From: Diplosphaera chodatii
Taxonomy: Eukaryota > Chlorophyta > Trebouxiophyceae > Prasiolales > Stichococcaceae
Length of the DNA stretch: 64,000 nucleotides
Reading direction: 5' to 3'
Assembly (NCBI GenBank): GCA_032358165.1
Contig: JAALGY010000018.1
Location: 186,001 to 250,000 of the forward strand
Positions 12,515 through 25,800 of this stretch are shown here, one piece after another. The position numbers and the translations under genes are program-made. The first letter of the stretch is position 1; every line of letters starts with the position of its first letter. The notes beneath the pieces are model-generated. The model did not search any database, was not told the origin of the DNA, and saw nothing but the letters and a program-made list of their open reading frames with translations.

Positions 12515-13203
12515 TTGGCCTCCTTCTTACAAGTGGTTCTGGCATGCCCTGCAACACTGGAGGAGAGCACACCCTAGTCCCATTGCACCTATCAACGCCA
12601 TGCAGGGCTGCCTGAGGGCACAGCCGGGACTGCTCAGCTCGTTTGGTGTCAGGTTAGTCCCTCCACGCCTCTGGATTGTGGACTCGACGCGGCTGCAGGC
12701 CAGGGATGGGCGCAGGGTGAAAGACAATTTCTACAGCGGAGCTCAGGCGCGGCGTCAGTCTGAACGGAATGATCTGATGCAGAAAGGCAAAGATGGACGG
12801 TCTGCAACTGGCAAGTGCTGCTACTGCCTGTGAAACATTCGCATCCACTGTATATGTAGCATGTACCTGTGAGCACGTGCACTGTACGTGCAGAGCTATG
12901 GACTAGCCATCTCAAGTCCATTTCATCCATATTGTAGGCTGCGAACATGCACGGTCTAGACGGTTCAGTGCAGCAGCCTGAGACTCCGCCCACTGCCCGT
13001 GTGGCACAAGCACCAGCAGCCGCGCCGCTGCTGTGCATCTCACACGGCGATGCAGACGATATCGAACAGCAGTGCTGATGCAACGCAACTACACAACACC
13101 TACTGGTGCACCGCAGATCTGATTTTGCCACACCGCGCATGTGCCACGGCCAGTGTGTTGTGGGCGCCCTGACAAAGCCCCTGCAGACAGGCGATGCGCG
13201 CAC
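12515..13203. promoter_or_regulatory. Divergent intergenic region (GT31 / histidine phosphatase)
   Basis: The two flanking genes start at 12514 (-) and 13204 (+), so this 689-bp interval must hold both promoters. I see no clear TATA box or operator. A short open stretch on the plus strand from 12946 (MHGLDGSVQQPETPP) could be an upstream exon of the phosphatase, but no donor joins it in phase. Confidence 0.4.
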
Positions 13204-14319
13204 ATGCGCAGGCTCATGCGGCACGGCAGATCGAAGGCCAACGAGGCCAAGCTGATCGTCAGTCGCCTGGAGAACGGGGTCAGGCCGGAGTATGGCCTCA
13301 GCCCAACCGGCGTCGAGCAGGCGACTGCTGCTGGGTGAGGCGGAGGTACCCTGCTTTCACAGGCCTGGTCAGTGATATGCATGCTGAACTGCCCTCAAGC
13401 GGGGCAGTCAGGAGCATAGGACTAGGCGCTTGGCATGAGGAGGGTGCCCGAAGCGCTGTGCACTCGTGGGGCAGGCAGCTGCTGCGGGGTGAGCTGGGCG
13501 CCGGCTGCGACCACAGCCGCCTGGCGATCTACGCCTCGCCATTCAGCCGCACGATGCAGACGGCGCAGCTGGTGCGCAGGCCACGGCAGCGATATCTCTC
13601 AGGCAGTGCACAGTCTGCGCTGCGCTCAGGCACATACGGTCCTCGCTGCGTGTCCAAACTTCGGAGCAAAGACCTTCGGAGTGATGCGAGTCCGTCCGTA
13701 CCATGCAACCATTCGCACCATGCAGGCGATGCAGCAGCTGCAGCAGCCAGTGCCAGTGCAGCCAGCGGAGGAGCTGCGGGAGCGTGACTTTGGCGCGTTC
13801 GAGCTGTGCTCCGATGAGAACTACCCGGCGGTGTGGGCGCAGGACGCCGTCAGCACGGCCTCCCGCCCCACCCCCGACGGTGATTTCCTGATGAATCAGC
13901 ACACGCCTGGGCGGTATGTGCACGAAAGGCCAGTGACATGCTTGACGCAGAGGTGCTGTGCGCCACACCCTCACGATCCCCTCCTGTCACACACACATCT
14001 CACGCTGTGCTGGCAAGTGCTCAGGGTTTGGGGTCTTGCTCTTACATTCTCCGGCTTTCAGACACAAGCTAGTTGGGCTGCGCTGAGCCCATTGCAACAT
14101 TTGGACGCAGGCGCGGGGGAGAGCGTGGAGGAAGTGGCGGCCAGGTTCCTCAGCCTGCTCAGCCGGCTGGAGGACCAGCACAGCGGCCACACCATACTGC
14201 TGGTCGCGCACGGCGACACGCTCAGCATCGGCACCGCGGCAGTACGGAATCGGGCAGACATGCGGCGCCACAAACAGAGCTTCTACCTGGGAACAGCAGA
14301 AATGCTGAAGCTTACCTGA
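13204..14319 (+). CDS. Histidine phosphatase superfamily (phosphoglycerate-mutase-like) protein
   Basis: Four exons: 13204-13334, 13475-13571, 13726-13879, 14111-14319, giving 591 nt or 196 residues plus stop. The family transfers phosphate to a catalytic His. That His is His7 in LMRHGRS near the N terminus, with the second His in VAHGDTLS at 161. Arg69 in YASPFSRTMQTA and Glu95 in LRERDFG complete the usual phosphate pocket, so the enzyme looks intact. It is short for phosphoglycerate mutase (about 230-250) and lacks that enzyme's substrate signature. A small-molecule or protein phosphatase of unknown substrate is more likely. No transit peptide is visible, so it is probably cytosolic. The start chosen is the ATG just before the RHG box. 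It is divergent from the GT31 gene and convergent with the fibrillin gene. Confidence 0.8.
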
Positions 14320-14403
14320 GGGGGCTGCGACCTACTGCTATTGAAAGCTTATTAGCACCTCAGATTAGTGCATCAGTAGACAAGTTTGCTTCAGGTAGCT
14401 TTG

Positions 14404-14480
14404 AGGAGTGAGGGTCACGCTGCATGCCCAGGTCGAGCATTCAGGAGTGAGAGCCACGCTGCATGCCCAGATCAAGCTAG
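14404..14480. repeat. Imperfect 39-bp tandem repeat, two copies
   Basis: Two copies of an aggagtgag...cacgctgcatgccca unit start at 14404 and 14443 and differ at a few positions. They lie in the short space between two convergent genes, so both may be transcribed in 3' untranslated regions. Confidence 0.75.
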
Positions 14481-14542
14481 CCCAATATTGTATTGGGGAC
14501 AGTTTTGCTGATATGGTTGATGCAAATAGGTGATCTAAACAG

Positions 14543-14547
14543 TTACA
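14543..14547 (-). promoter_or_regulatory. Candidate poly(A) signal TGTAA for the fibrillin gene
   Basis: TGTAA, the usual poly(A) signal of chlorophyte algae, reads on the minus strand 90 bp beyond the fibrillin stop. The distance is typical. A five-base motif arises by chance, so the call rests on position. Confidence 0.4.
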
Positions 14548-14636
14548 AAATATCACTGCAAGCATCAACGTGAAGCTGCAAGCCATCACTCCTTTAGAAG
14601 GATATCGCGTCTAAAAGATCTGCCATCTTCGCAACA

Positions 14637-16106
14637 TCAGTCTGGGCTGCGCTGGAAGATGAAGGAGCCTTGTGATGCGCGGCCGATCAGGATGTCGTCC
14701 AGCCCATCCTCTGCCGCGCCCCGCACCAGCGTCAGCTGGTACTGCCCCACTGGCGCCCCTCTGTTGTCGCGCATCGTCGTCAGCGGCACGCCGACGTCCA
14801 GCTGCAGGTGCACCAGGAAAAATTGTCAGTTCAGAGCACCAGCAGTACCAGCGGCTCTGGTGTTAGCATGGAGCTACGAGTCCAGCAGGGACTTGGCATT
14901 CCAGCTTTGTTTGGTGGCATGAGTGCCACCGGGAACAGAGGAGCTGCCTGGCAACAGCTCAGTGTCAGGGCATCTAGACCAGGGCCTTATGTGCGTGGCC
15001 AGACTGCAGGGCATACCTGCTGCAGCGCCAGCAGGGCCTGGTGCTGCAGCCAGCCGCGCGGCAGCAGCGCGGGCGCCAGCGCCAGGGAGTCCACATCCAC
15101 GCCGCCTGCATTGCAGCACCGCACAAGCCATCAGCGATCTCCTGCTCGCTAACCTTGCTCACAGTTCCCCTTCATGTACACTATGTGGACATGTCGTTGA
15201 CGCGCTGGTGCTAGGTCTCAGGAGGTGCTCGGCGTGTGGGTCAGATGGACCGCTCACGCAGGTTGGCTGATTGGAAGGTCAGCGCGATGCGCCGGCTGGA
15301 GGCGACGGCGTAGCGGGCGTCCACCACGAACGTCGCGCTGAGCAGGGGCTGGGAGCTGAGCAGGCCGGGGACGCTGAACTTGATGATGTTCTGCACCGTG
15401 CCGGCGTCCGGGCCGCTGAAGCGCTGGTAGATGTCCCCGACGTGCAGCGGTGCCAGCGGCACCTGGTTGAGCCCCGCCAGCGGCCGCTGCAGCAGAGGCC
15501 ATACGGTTTGCCGGGGTGATGCAAGGGACCAGCACATCGCAGCGAGCGCAGCTAGGGCTGCAGGTGCACTCAGGAATGCATGCAGCTCGTCAGCCATGCC
15601 TCTGCTCTTCCTGTGGAGGAACACACGCGTGAGGTGCACGCCAGCAACAGCAGCAGACATGGGTGAAGTATCCCCTTGCTTGGTCCCCAGTGACTTACCA
15701 CATCCTGTGCAGTTGTGTACAGCAGCCGCCACAGGCCCGGCAGCCGCTCAAAGTCCAGCTCGCCGCCAAAGGCCTCCAGCTCAAGCTGCGCAGAAGGTTT
15801 TATGTTTTGGAGATTTTGTCTCTTCACGGCTTGCCGCAGTCACTGCGTCACTTCAAGATGCAGGGTCACTGTGCCAAGAGCTAGGCGAGGCGTTGTCGGT
15901 GTCGTGCTGACGTATGGATGCAATCCCCCCGTGATATCATGCAGCTGCGCTCGCCTGCGCCTCCGCTACTAAGGCGCGGTCCCATCGGGTCGCTGCAGCC
16001 CCGCGCTGCAGCCCAGCAGTGCGCCACAGCAGCTGCTCCCTGGCTGCCTCGGCGCTGGCTCCCTCGGCAGCACCTGTAGCGTTTATGTCCACGACTGTTG
16101 TGCATG
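14637..16106 (-). CDS. Plastid-lipid-associated protein (PAP/fibrillin family)
   Basis: Fibrillins are structural lipid-binding proteins of plastoglobules and thylakoids. Exons: up to about 16106 down to 15955, then 15785-15699, 15486-15258, 15105-15017 and 14801-14637 (stop). Family signatures appear in order: AREQLLWRTAGLQRGAAAT, the hallmark LPGLWRLLYTTAQDV, HVGDIYQRFSGPDAGTVQNI, FVVDARYAVASSRRIALTF, LALAPALLPRGWLQHQALL and the C-terminal YQLTLVRGAAEDGLDDILIG. The exon ending at 15955 appears to use a GC donor (CAG/GCGAGC). The first exon is unresolved: the frame hits a stop just upstream, so an intron must precede about 16106. A candidate transit peptide starts MLLHCHRPFTALSPG near 16290, but I found no donor that joins it in phase. 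It diverges from LIG4. Confidence 0.8.
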
Positions 16107-16844
16107 CTGGCACGACACGTCATCGGGACAGTGGAAGCCAGCAATTGTCAACGCAAGGCGCCGCGCCTGTGGCATAGGCGGTCGGCAGACAGCGCCTCCG
16201 GCTGCCTCTTGGGCCCGGGCATCTGTGATGCAGCGGTGCATGTTGCTGGCCCGGAGACAGCGCTGTGAAGGGCCTGTGGCAGTGGAGCAACATGACTGGC
16301 TGGGCAAAGTAGACACACAGGACACAGCTCTATGATGACTGCCTCATCAGGATGTGAAGGACGCTTTCCAGATGAGCACAGCCAAATGTACTTTGTAGGG
16401 TGCTGCAAGTTCCGCGGTGCAAACGTGCTACAGAGCGCATGCAACCTGGATGGTGCATGGTTGCATGCTGGGTGTGCTGTGCTCATAGCATCCGGGCAGG
16501 TCGCAAGGATCAATCGTGCCCGATTGCATGTAAGCAAGTGGGCTGCTATGTATGTCCTGAAGCTTGTTTATTGTAGGAGCAGTCATGCCAAACACGTTCA
16601 GCAATTTGGCGTTGGGATGGCCGAACATCCAGGTCTCGGAACACTGTGCAAGATGTTACTTGCGCAGTAATGGCCCTTTACCCTTGTATTTGATCGGACG
16701 TAAAGTTTGCGAGACGCCGGCTGCGTCTTGCAGACTCTGATGTCGCTCAGCACTGCTGCACCGGGTCCAGTGCACACTGCGTCCCTTTGCCGCTAGCGTC
16801 AAACACATCCTGATCGGCGAACAGGCTGCCCGGTCAATGCTGAG
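16107..16844. other. Divergent region fibrillin / LIG4
   Basis: This should hold the first exon of the fibrillin gene and both promoters. Apart from the basic, Ser/His/Arg-rich minus-strand stretch near 16290-16130 that resembles a transit peptide, I see nothing definite. Confidence 0.35.
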
Positions 16845-19800
16845 ATGGCACCACACCCAGGCGACCTGCCGTTCTGGTACAGCAGCAGCATGATGGCACA
16901 CGGCACTGCACCAGGGTGTAATACAGTATTCCAAGCGCGTCATGACGCGCGCTAGGTGACTTCTCGCTGTCATCAACGCAGGGACCTGTGTAAGTTCTAC
17001 GACAAGATGCTGGCGGCGGCCACCAAACAGAGGCCGAAGCATTTTGTTGACTTCCAGAAGCAGGTCATTCCGCAGGGAGACGCCGAGTCATGGCAGATCT
17101 ACAGGTGCCGACCAAATCACAACTAGAGGGGCACTGCGCAGCCTGCATGTTGACACCTGTGCACGCCGCCACATGTGGCCACCCATCGCAACACCATGCC
17201 CATGCCATTCATGTGAGCGAGGCACAGATACTTGACCACTTTCATGTCCTGCTGCACAGGCTGCTTCTGCCCAAGGTATGCTGCGGCATGGTGCAACACC
17301 CTGGTGTGCATGCATGTCCGTCCCACACAGCTGGACCCCTTCTCACCTTCTGGCTCTGCCACACTGCAGGAGGACGAAACGCGTGGTAATTACGGGTGGG
17401 TACCCTTGATCACTCTGCTGTGCTCACCGATGATGGGTAGAGTTCAGTCCAAAACTGGTGGCGCTTCGATGCGCGTAGGTTCAAGGAGCAGTCGCTGTCG
17501 AAGGTGCTGGTGCAGGTAGGGTGCTGTCCCTGCCTGCCGCAGCCATGGCTCAGTATTGCTGACAGCCAGGAGCTCAACGCGTCTTGCCGCATTAAGTACA
17601 TATGATAACTACATGTATCAAGGAGCATGCATGTTCCGCCTGCAGGCCTGCAATCTGGACGTGAATGCCAACGCAAATGCCAACAAGGCGGTGAACTGGC
17701 GACGCGGCAGCAGCAAGGCCGCCGGCAACTTCCCGGCTGCCATGGAGGAGGTGGGGTTTGAGGCAACCGGATCAAATGCTTTTGGTGTGAGGTGACAGTT
17801 CATCTATCTCAGTGCCATTCCCGTGTCGGACTCGAGAAACAGAAGGGCCAGTCTGTATTGTGGGTGAAGCTTCCTGGTTTTCTGCTGGCGCATGCAGTTC
17901 CTGTTCAAGAACCACTGCGGGAAGGAGGACGCTGACAAAGCCGGTGCGCTGGAATGCCCTCATGCGCTGCTGGTCAACACGTCCGTGAAGCATTGTCGGT
18001 TGCTGCAGGCCCTCAGCCCTAAGCTGTGGTGCAATGAATCGACATCTTTCCTCTCGCTCTTGTGCTTCAAGAATGCTAACACACATCCGTTCAACCTGAT
18101 AGGAGCACGGGCGTTGACGGTCGAAGTGCTGAACGGGAAACTGGACGACATTGTGCGCGCCAACAGCAACACCGGCAAGAAGGACGTCCTGCGCTACCTC
18201 ATGCACATGTGCGCTGGTCATGACATTGATTCCTGCAGAGCATGCACGACACAGCATCTTGTACAACTGATAATGGGAGAGAGTCGCGGCTCAGAAGGCC
18301 CAGGACGTGCATGCCCAGCACTGCACACTAGACTGCACAGCCGGCCAGTCGTTGCTGCAGCCTGCATCAGGCATTGTGACCATCGTAAAACCTTGCAACG
18401 GCAGGCAGTGTCACGCTCCCCTGCTGCACTGCAAAGCAGGCAGGTGAGTTGGGGCACTGGCAGACCTCCTGCCATTGTTTTGCTCAGGTGCACGCCCCGC
18501 ATGATGCGCTGGGTCACTGCCCTCATCATCAAGGACCTGAAGGTGGCTGGCTGCACATGCACTGCCTGCCCCCTGGTCCTGCAATGCAGCATCACGTTCA
18601 ACATGGTTCCACCAATACACCCGTCCTCTTTGCTGTTACCGGGTGATGTCCTTCCTGTTGGCAATTGTGAACCCCTGGGCAGGCTCAGCTGCAGTGTATG
18701 TTGTGATCAAGCCAGCGCTCTGAGAAGCAGAGCAAGGCCGCAACAGCAGGGCAGCTCACAGTTGCGCCTTCCTGCTGCTGCTGGCTTGTGCAACCCTAAA
18801 CCACAAGTCCTGCTGCGCAGGCGGGCATCACGGAGCACCTGGTGTTCAAGCACCTGCACGAGGACGCGGAGCACCTGTACAACACCACCATGAGTCTCCA
18901 TGCGGTGGTGACGCAGCTCACCGACCGCAGCAAGCGCTTGCCCCGCAAGGTAGGCTGGACTGATGAAGGCCCATACGGACGTTGGATTGGGTTCCATTGT
19001 TCTGCACAACAGGAAGGCCTCATCGCGCCAGCCCAGATGCGTGGCAGCAGTGGCAGGTGGGCAGTGCATTCACGTGCTTGCCGTCATGTTCCGCAGCAGT
19101 GTGCAGCTCTTAGGTGTGTGGCTGAGAGGTGCAGGACCTGACGCCGGGGCAGCCCGCGCGGCCGATGCTGGCGGCGGTGGCCAGCAGCGTGGAGTGCGCG
19201 CACAGCAAGCTGCATGGCCACGCCGCCGTGGTGGAGACCAAATTCGACGGCGAGCGCATGCAGGTGCGGGTTCTGTGGGGAGTGTAGGGTCCAGGATTTC
19301 ACTGCCCTACCACCTAGCTCTCAGGGCTTACTGTGCATGGGCCCGAGCGTGCAAGCAGAAAGGGTCCTGCATGCGCTGCTGAGAAAACAAGTGGCATACT
19401 CAACTGTCACTGGGCGCAGTGTACCTTTCGGCAACCACACAGCCTGCAATCCTGATGGGCTGTCGATGATGATCCAGGGTTGCATAGAATGGAGAAGTGA
19501 CAAAACTTCTGGCAGCGACAGGAAAGAGTAGCCCGTTTTCTTGACGTTCTGTTTATGAGGATACATGACAGCTTCAGCATGTACCTATCTCAGCAAACCT
19601 GCGACCGCTACCCCAGGTGCACCTGGTGGAGGGCGAGGAGGTGCACTGGTTCTCGCGCCAGGTGTGCCTTAACTACTGCTACTGTTATTATCGCTGTTGT
19701 CAGTGCAGTGTCTGTATTGTGTGGGAAAGCGCTGCCTTGATGGTGTCAGGCTCATGTCTTCTGCTGTACCAATGCTGCTGCGGCCTGAACCCCAGCTTGC

Positions 19801-22800
19801 TGAACATCCTGGCGCCAGGGGCACGAGCACGGCGCCAAGTCCAGCTACGATGTGCTGGACTGCATGGTGCGGCGCCAGTGCGCCGTTGGCAATCTGGTCC
19901 TGGACGGCGAGCTCATCGTCTGGCGCCCCAACGAGTGAGCGCACCCCAACAGCCAGGGTATTGTCTGCTGGTAGCGAGTGCTAACACGATGTAGTGCACC
20001 AGTGTACATGCCGTGACGCGGCCGTATGGCGCACTCTGTGGTAAGCCATGGCATCGGTTCCATGATCAGTCACGGTATGTGTTGGTGCAATCCTGCCACC
20101 AGACGTGCTGATTGCTCAGTCGAGCGTCTGCTGGCAGCTGATGGCTCAATTTGCAGGCTACCTGACTGCTGCCTACCTTGTATTGCTGCAGCATCAACAG
20201 CTGAGGCACAGCACCTGGTCGCCTCCAAGTAGACACATCGAAAGCACAAGCACAGGTCAGGCTGGGCAGGGTACTGTACGGGGCCTGCTGCAAAGAGCGT
20301 GCACCGCTGGGCGCAGGCGCATCTTCGAACACTTCGGCAGCCTCAAGGCGGCGGTGCACTCGGCGCGCGACGGCAAGCCCGGCGGCGAGCTGCTGGACGT
20401 GGAGGGCGGCGACAAGCGCATGGCGGTGGACGCAGATTACTTCATTCCCAAGGTGCAAATTTCAGGGTTTGGCACCGGGTCTGGCACCTTAGGAGCATTA
20501 GTCATGGCCGTGGACGCCGACTACTCCAGTCCCAAGGCTGGTCGGGCGGACTTCTTGCTTTGCACAGAAGCTGAGTGCAGGTTTTGGTGTCTAACAGGAT
20601 AGCTGATGCTGTTCAGCGTATTGACGAGCCTAGGATTGCACACCCTCAGAGGGCATGTGTCACAGTCAAGGGTGGCAATGTGGGCATCTGGTCTGACGAT
20701 CCGTCTGCAGTGCAGCTTTGCATCAGCGAAATCCTGTATTCGCAGCCACCATCTGTACACCAACATCATGCTGCCACTATCGTCTGGCCATCTGACCAGG
20801 CTGTGCCACTGTGCTCTGCTGCAGATCAAGGACCTGCAGATCACATACCTTGCTTTCGACGTGCTGTACTACAAGGTACGCCCTGCCCTCGATGACTTGC
20901 TGTGTGCATGCCTGATTTGCTGCATACATGTTGGGGAGGCAAGCACCACCTTGCTGCAGCGCATTTGTGCACATCCCTGCAAAGTTATTTAGCCAATCTC
21001 CACGCTCCTGACCCGATGAACGGTCTGCGCAGCACAGGACCAGAGCGTCATCAACCGCCCGCTGCACGAGCGGCAGCAGCTGCTGCGGGAGGCGATACGG
21101 CCCGCGCCACCAGAGGGCTTCCCTATCGGTGATCTTCGATCTTTTGTGCATGAGAGCGAATCACTTCTCGTTCTCCATGGTACATTGTGCTGCACCCGAG
21201 GTTACCAAGACATACCGCATAGTTGCATGCCAGCTCTCGGTTCCTGCCTATCGATATGCAGGGCGTTCTGCATACTTGCACAGACTTCAGGCGTGCTGAA
21301 ACGTAGGCAACATGAGCGCGCGGGTGGTCGCGGTGCTGCCGGGCGAAGACTTCCTGGAGGGGCCGCCCGCGTCGCGCATCTGCAAGTCGGTGGACGACAT
21401 CCGAGAGGCCCTGGAGGAAGCTACACGCCTGAAGGTATGTAGGGAGACCGCTGGTGGCAGGTGAAGCCCCATGCACGATGCAGTGTCCTTGATGTGATGT
21501 GAGAGTTCACAGTATGCTCAAAGCAGGGGCACTTGCTTCTGTTTCTGCAATGGGCTTCTGCTGTCAGACCAGCGTGTTGTTATACATTGGTGCAGGAGGA
21601 AGGCATCGTGGTCAAGGACATGACTTCACCATGGAAGATGAACGACCGTGGCACAGCCTGGCAGAAGCTCAAGCCAGGTACAGTTGTGTAGTGCAACAGC
21701 AGTGGGTTGTACGCTTCTCTTTGTCACACAAGTATGAACGTCAGTGCCATGTTCGGTGATACTTTTCAGCGCCTAGCTGTGGGTGGCTGCAGCCTGCTGC
21801 TGGCCAGTGAAGGCAGACCACCAACCCCACATGCGCTCATCCATCGTCAGTGGGCACAGCAACCACGTGCATCACACAGGACACATGCACAGCATTGTGG
21901 CAATTGACATGGTGCCCGTCCACTTCTGACCATGCTTCTTGCAGACTATGTGGAGACGCCTGACATTGACGCCGTGATCGTTGGCGTGCACTACGGCACC
22001 GGCCGCCGCGGGGGCCAGCTTGCGGAGTGGACTCTGGGGCTGGCGCTCGGGTCCCGCGCAGACGGCAAGCCGCCGACAGAGTGGCTCACCTTTTGCAGGT
22101 GCTGGTCAGACAGCTGGTGTGCGCGGCTGCCGGGTGCACAACTCTGCTACTTTGTCTGCGGATAGCTGCAGGAGTACTGAGCGTGCACAGTGGTCAAGCA
22201 TTGGCCGACTGTAAACCATGTACATGTTGAACATATCTGTTGCCACTGCAGGGTGGGCACGGGGCACTCTGACGCCGAGCGCAAGGCGATCGCAGACCAC
22301 CTGGCCGGCAACCTGCAGGTGCAGCCTCTTCAGACTGACAATCTGATGGAAATAAGAGTCAAGAGCGGTGGGCCGCTAGTTAGCAGCTTGCTCACAGACC
22401 TGTGCCTCACCATGACCGTTGCCAAGCCAGCTGTTGCAGCAGCGACACTAACCCTGACGCACGCCTATCAGAGTGCTGTGCAGTTCAATTGGTGATATAT
22501 TCATACACTCTCATACCTGAATGCAGCCCACCAAGCCGCGCAGCGTGACGGCGACGGACAGCACCAAAGGAAGGCCGGACCTGTGGGTGCGCGACGTTAG
22601 CAAGTCGGTGGTGCTCATGGTGAGGGTCTCTCTGCTCCCAGCCTTCAACCCCACGCAGTGACAGACCATCACATGGACCAGCCAAGTGGGTCGTCCAGTA
22701 TTCATCATTGGCATTCAGATCTCATACAAACTCCACATTCGATCGTGGCCTGTAAAACGGTCAGGTCAGATGTGTCGGCATGGACTTTCAACTCCAAAGG

Positions 22801-25800
22801 CTGGCGCCAGTTCTAGGTGCATGCAGCAGCAGGAAGACTTTGCAATCAGATGCTCCCACTGCAGTGCCAGGCTGCATCACCATTACTGCGCATGACTTGG
22901 TTCACCTTGAATTCGATACAAATTTGTCTCAAGCTTCGCACCATTAGCTGCTGCACATCAAGGGCGACGTGCGGCTGATCCACAGCAACATTCTTGCGGC
23001 AGACCATTCCATTTGCTTCTGGGTGGTGATTTCCTGGTGCTGACTCCCGCCATGTGTTGCCGCAGATCAAGGGCGACGTGCGGCTGATCAACAGCAACAC
23101 CTTCGCGGCGGACTACTCCATGCGCTTCCCGACGGTGGTGCGCACCCGCTGGGACAAGCCGGCGTCCGAGGCGCAGACCCACGAGGAGCTGTGCCAGCTG
23201 GTGCGGCAGCGCGTGGAGGCAGGTGGGTGCACAGGGAGCGCTGCCGGGCCTGGCCTTTACACATTGGGGGCTGGTGGTCTGGTCGCTGGTCCGGCAGCGG
23301 CTGGAGGCAGATGAATCAGGCTTTGCATTGCTCTGTCCCAAGGTGCTGTGCGTCCTGTGGAGGGGCAGGCTGCAAGGTTGCAGGCTGCTCCGAACACCAT
23401 GCAGTGGTGCCCAGGTGGGCTTTTGGTCTGCCCGCAGCTACGGCGCGGCGAAGGATTGATGCTATGCAGTGGCACCAGGCATACGAGTTTCTTGCGAGTC
23501 TTGGCTGCCCTTTCACAACACAGCGCCCTGAGGCGTCGAGGTATTTGATCCCCGAAATTGTCATTTCTCCCTGCTGCAGAGGCGGTGATACGGCCGTCGG
23601 ACGGCGGAAATGGCGGCCGCCCCGCCCAGCACAGGGGGGACGGCCACCGCCGGGCGGCAAAGCACCGCAGCGGCCCGCTGCCCGACAAGCTGACGCCGGT
23701 AAAGCGCGCCAACGTGATGGACCAGGTGTGCTTGAAAACCCTACAGCTTCGTGCTGCTGAGCTGCAGTATCCGAGGCTCGGCATAAATTGGGGGCTTTGG
23801 TGCCTGAATATTCTGTGCTGCTGTGCTGCAACGTCCTGCAGGCGTTGCTTGGGAGGAATGGCGCCATCAGCTGGCATCATCAGCGTTGGCGCGGCACCGC
23901 AGTTGCAGGAGCATACCCCACTCACAAATGGGTGTCTATTAAACTTGAGGCCATACCCTATGCTCTGCTGCAGTTCATGCCCATCGATCTGTCGGGTGTC
24001 GCAGTGGAGGCGCAGACGCTGGCCGGCCTCACGTTTGCATTCTGCGACTACGGCTTGGCGGGGAAGCCGGAGGTCGAGTCTCTGGTCACCCGACTGGGGG
24101 GCAAGGTGCGTGCCGTATACCCTGAACCCTGATTGGACTCCTTGTGAACGGCGCAGTCCGGGTAGGGAGTGCACAACCTTGCGACGCCTGCAAGAGCTGC
24201 TGAGTTGACTACACAAACTTCGCTCAGCAACCACACATGCTGCAGGGGTCACCATTCCACACATGCCTCCTGTAATGCTCTGTTAGCAGTGTGAAGCATC
24301 GTAGGAGTTGGCACTGATAGTACCAACAGCAGCCCGGTGCATGCCGCGCAGGTCATGCAGTCGTACCTGCCGGGCCAGAGCACCTACCTGCTGAGCAACG
24401 GGGCCGGCATCCGCTGCAGGGCTGCCCAGGAGCGCGGCCACGACATCATCAGCCTCGAGGTGGGATGCCCACTTGCAACATGTGCTGCATGACAAGTGTA
24501 GATCAAGAACACAACATACTGATGTGCCAAGTGCTCAGGAGAGTTGAGCTTTCACAGCTTGCTGTACCAGAGATCTGCCGTTGCTCCAAACTGACACGGG
24601 GCAAAGTCTGCTGCTCCTATTTTCATGGCCTTCAAGTCAGCACCCTGCTATCGTCACGCAAAGAGTGTACACGGCATCTGTCGCCACCATAGCACACCTG
24701 GGGCTTATGAACCTCGACAACCGTGCGAACCACCGACAATACTGGAGTGTCACCTTGCAGTGGCTGTACGAGTGTGCTGCGGCGCGGGAGGTGGTGCCGC
24801 TGATGCCGCGCCACTACATCCACATCAGCGCGCCCACCCTGGAGTCCATGGACGACGTCAGCCGCTTCTGCGACCCGTGCGCACTGCTGTTGCTGCCTCC
24901 ACTTGCTTGGCCGACACTGTGCTACAGAACATGGCTAAAAGCCAGCCGCCACTCATGTGACCACTGCACTGACCAGCCCTGTATCACGCTCAAACGTGTG
25001 TTCTCAAACAATTCGCTTTGACGCTAGCCATGTGCCTTTGAGGTCTCCTGTCAATGACCATGCGCCAGAATTGCACAGCTGCAAGAGAGCGCTACCGGGC
25101 CTGCTGGGCGGCTGCTAACCCACAGAGAGCTGACATCTCCATGCAGCATCAGGGCTCAGGGAGGGTGCAATATATAAACCCCCTTCAGGTACTACATGGA
25201 CCTTGAGGAGCAGGACGTGCGAGCGATCGTGCAGCGGCACACACGCCTGACGGACGGCGACATGGCAGAGCTGCTGGCGGGGTCGATGCAGCAGCCAGGT
25301 CTGCATCAGTTGCACTTGCCAGAACGAGCAGGCACAGTACAATGCAGGAACGATAACTGCTTGGAGTCTGTACATGCACAGTGCATGGTTGAGCTTTGCA
25401 GGTAATGGCTGAAACTCTGGATCGTCAAACAGCAGCACTATATCACACCTGAGACCCTCAGCAGATGTCGTGAATGCCATAGGTGCGCCGCAGTCGCCGG
25501 TGAGCAGCCCAGCAGCATCGCCGGCCAAGGCGCGCTCGCCTGCAGCCAAGCGGTACGGTTCAGGCTCTAGGGCTTACAGCGGCACCCTGCAAACACTCAC
25601 AGCGTGCCCTGGTGTCCTGGACTCACCTGCCAGAATTGGTGCGAACCATGAGCAACTCTGATGGCAGGGCACACTGGCAATTTCTGCATTATCAGCTGCT
25701 GTACGCCGGCAAAGGCCGGTGGATGGTCCAGTGGTGTTGAAGCTGCTTTTGCTTCAACCTCACTTGCAGGGCAGCAGCTGCAGCAGCAACTGCAGAACCA

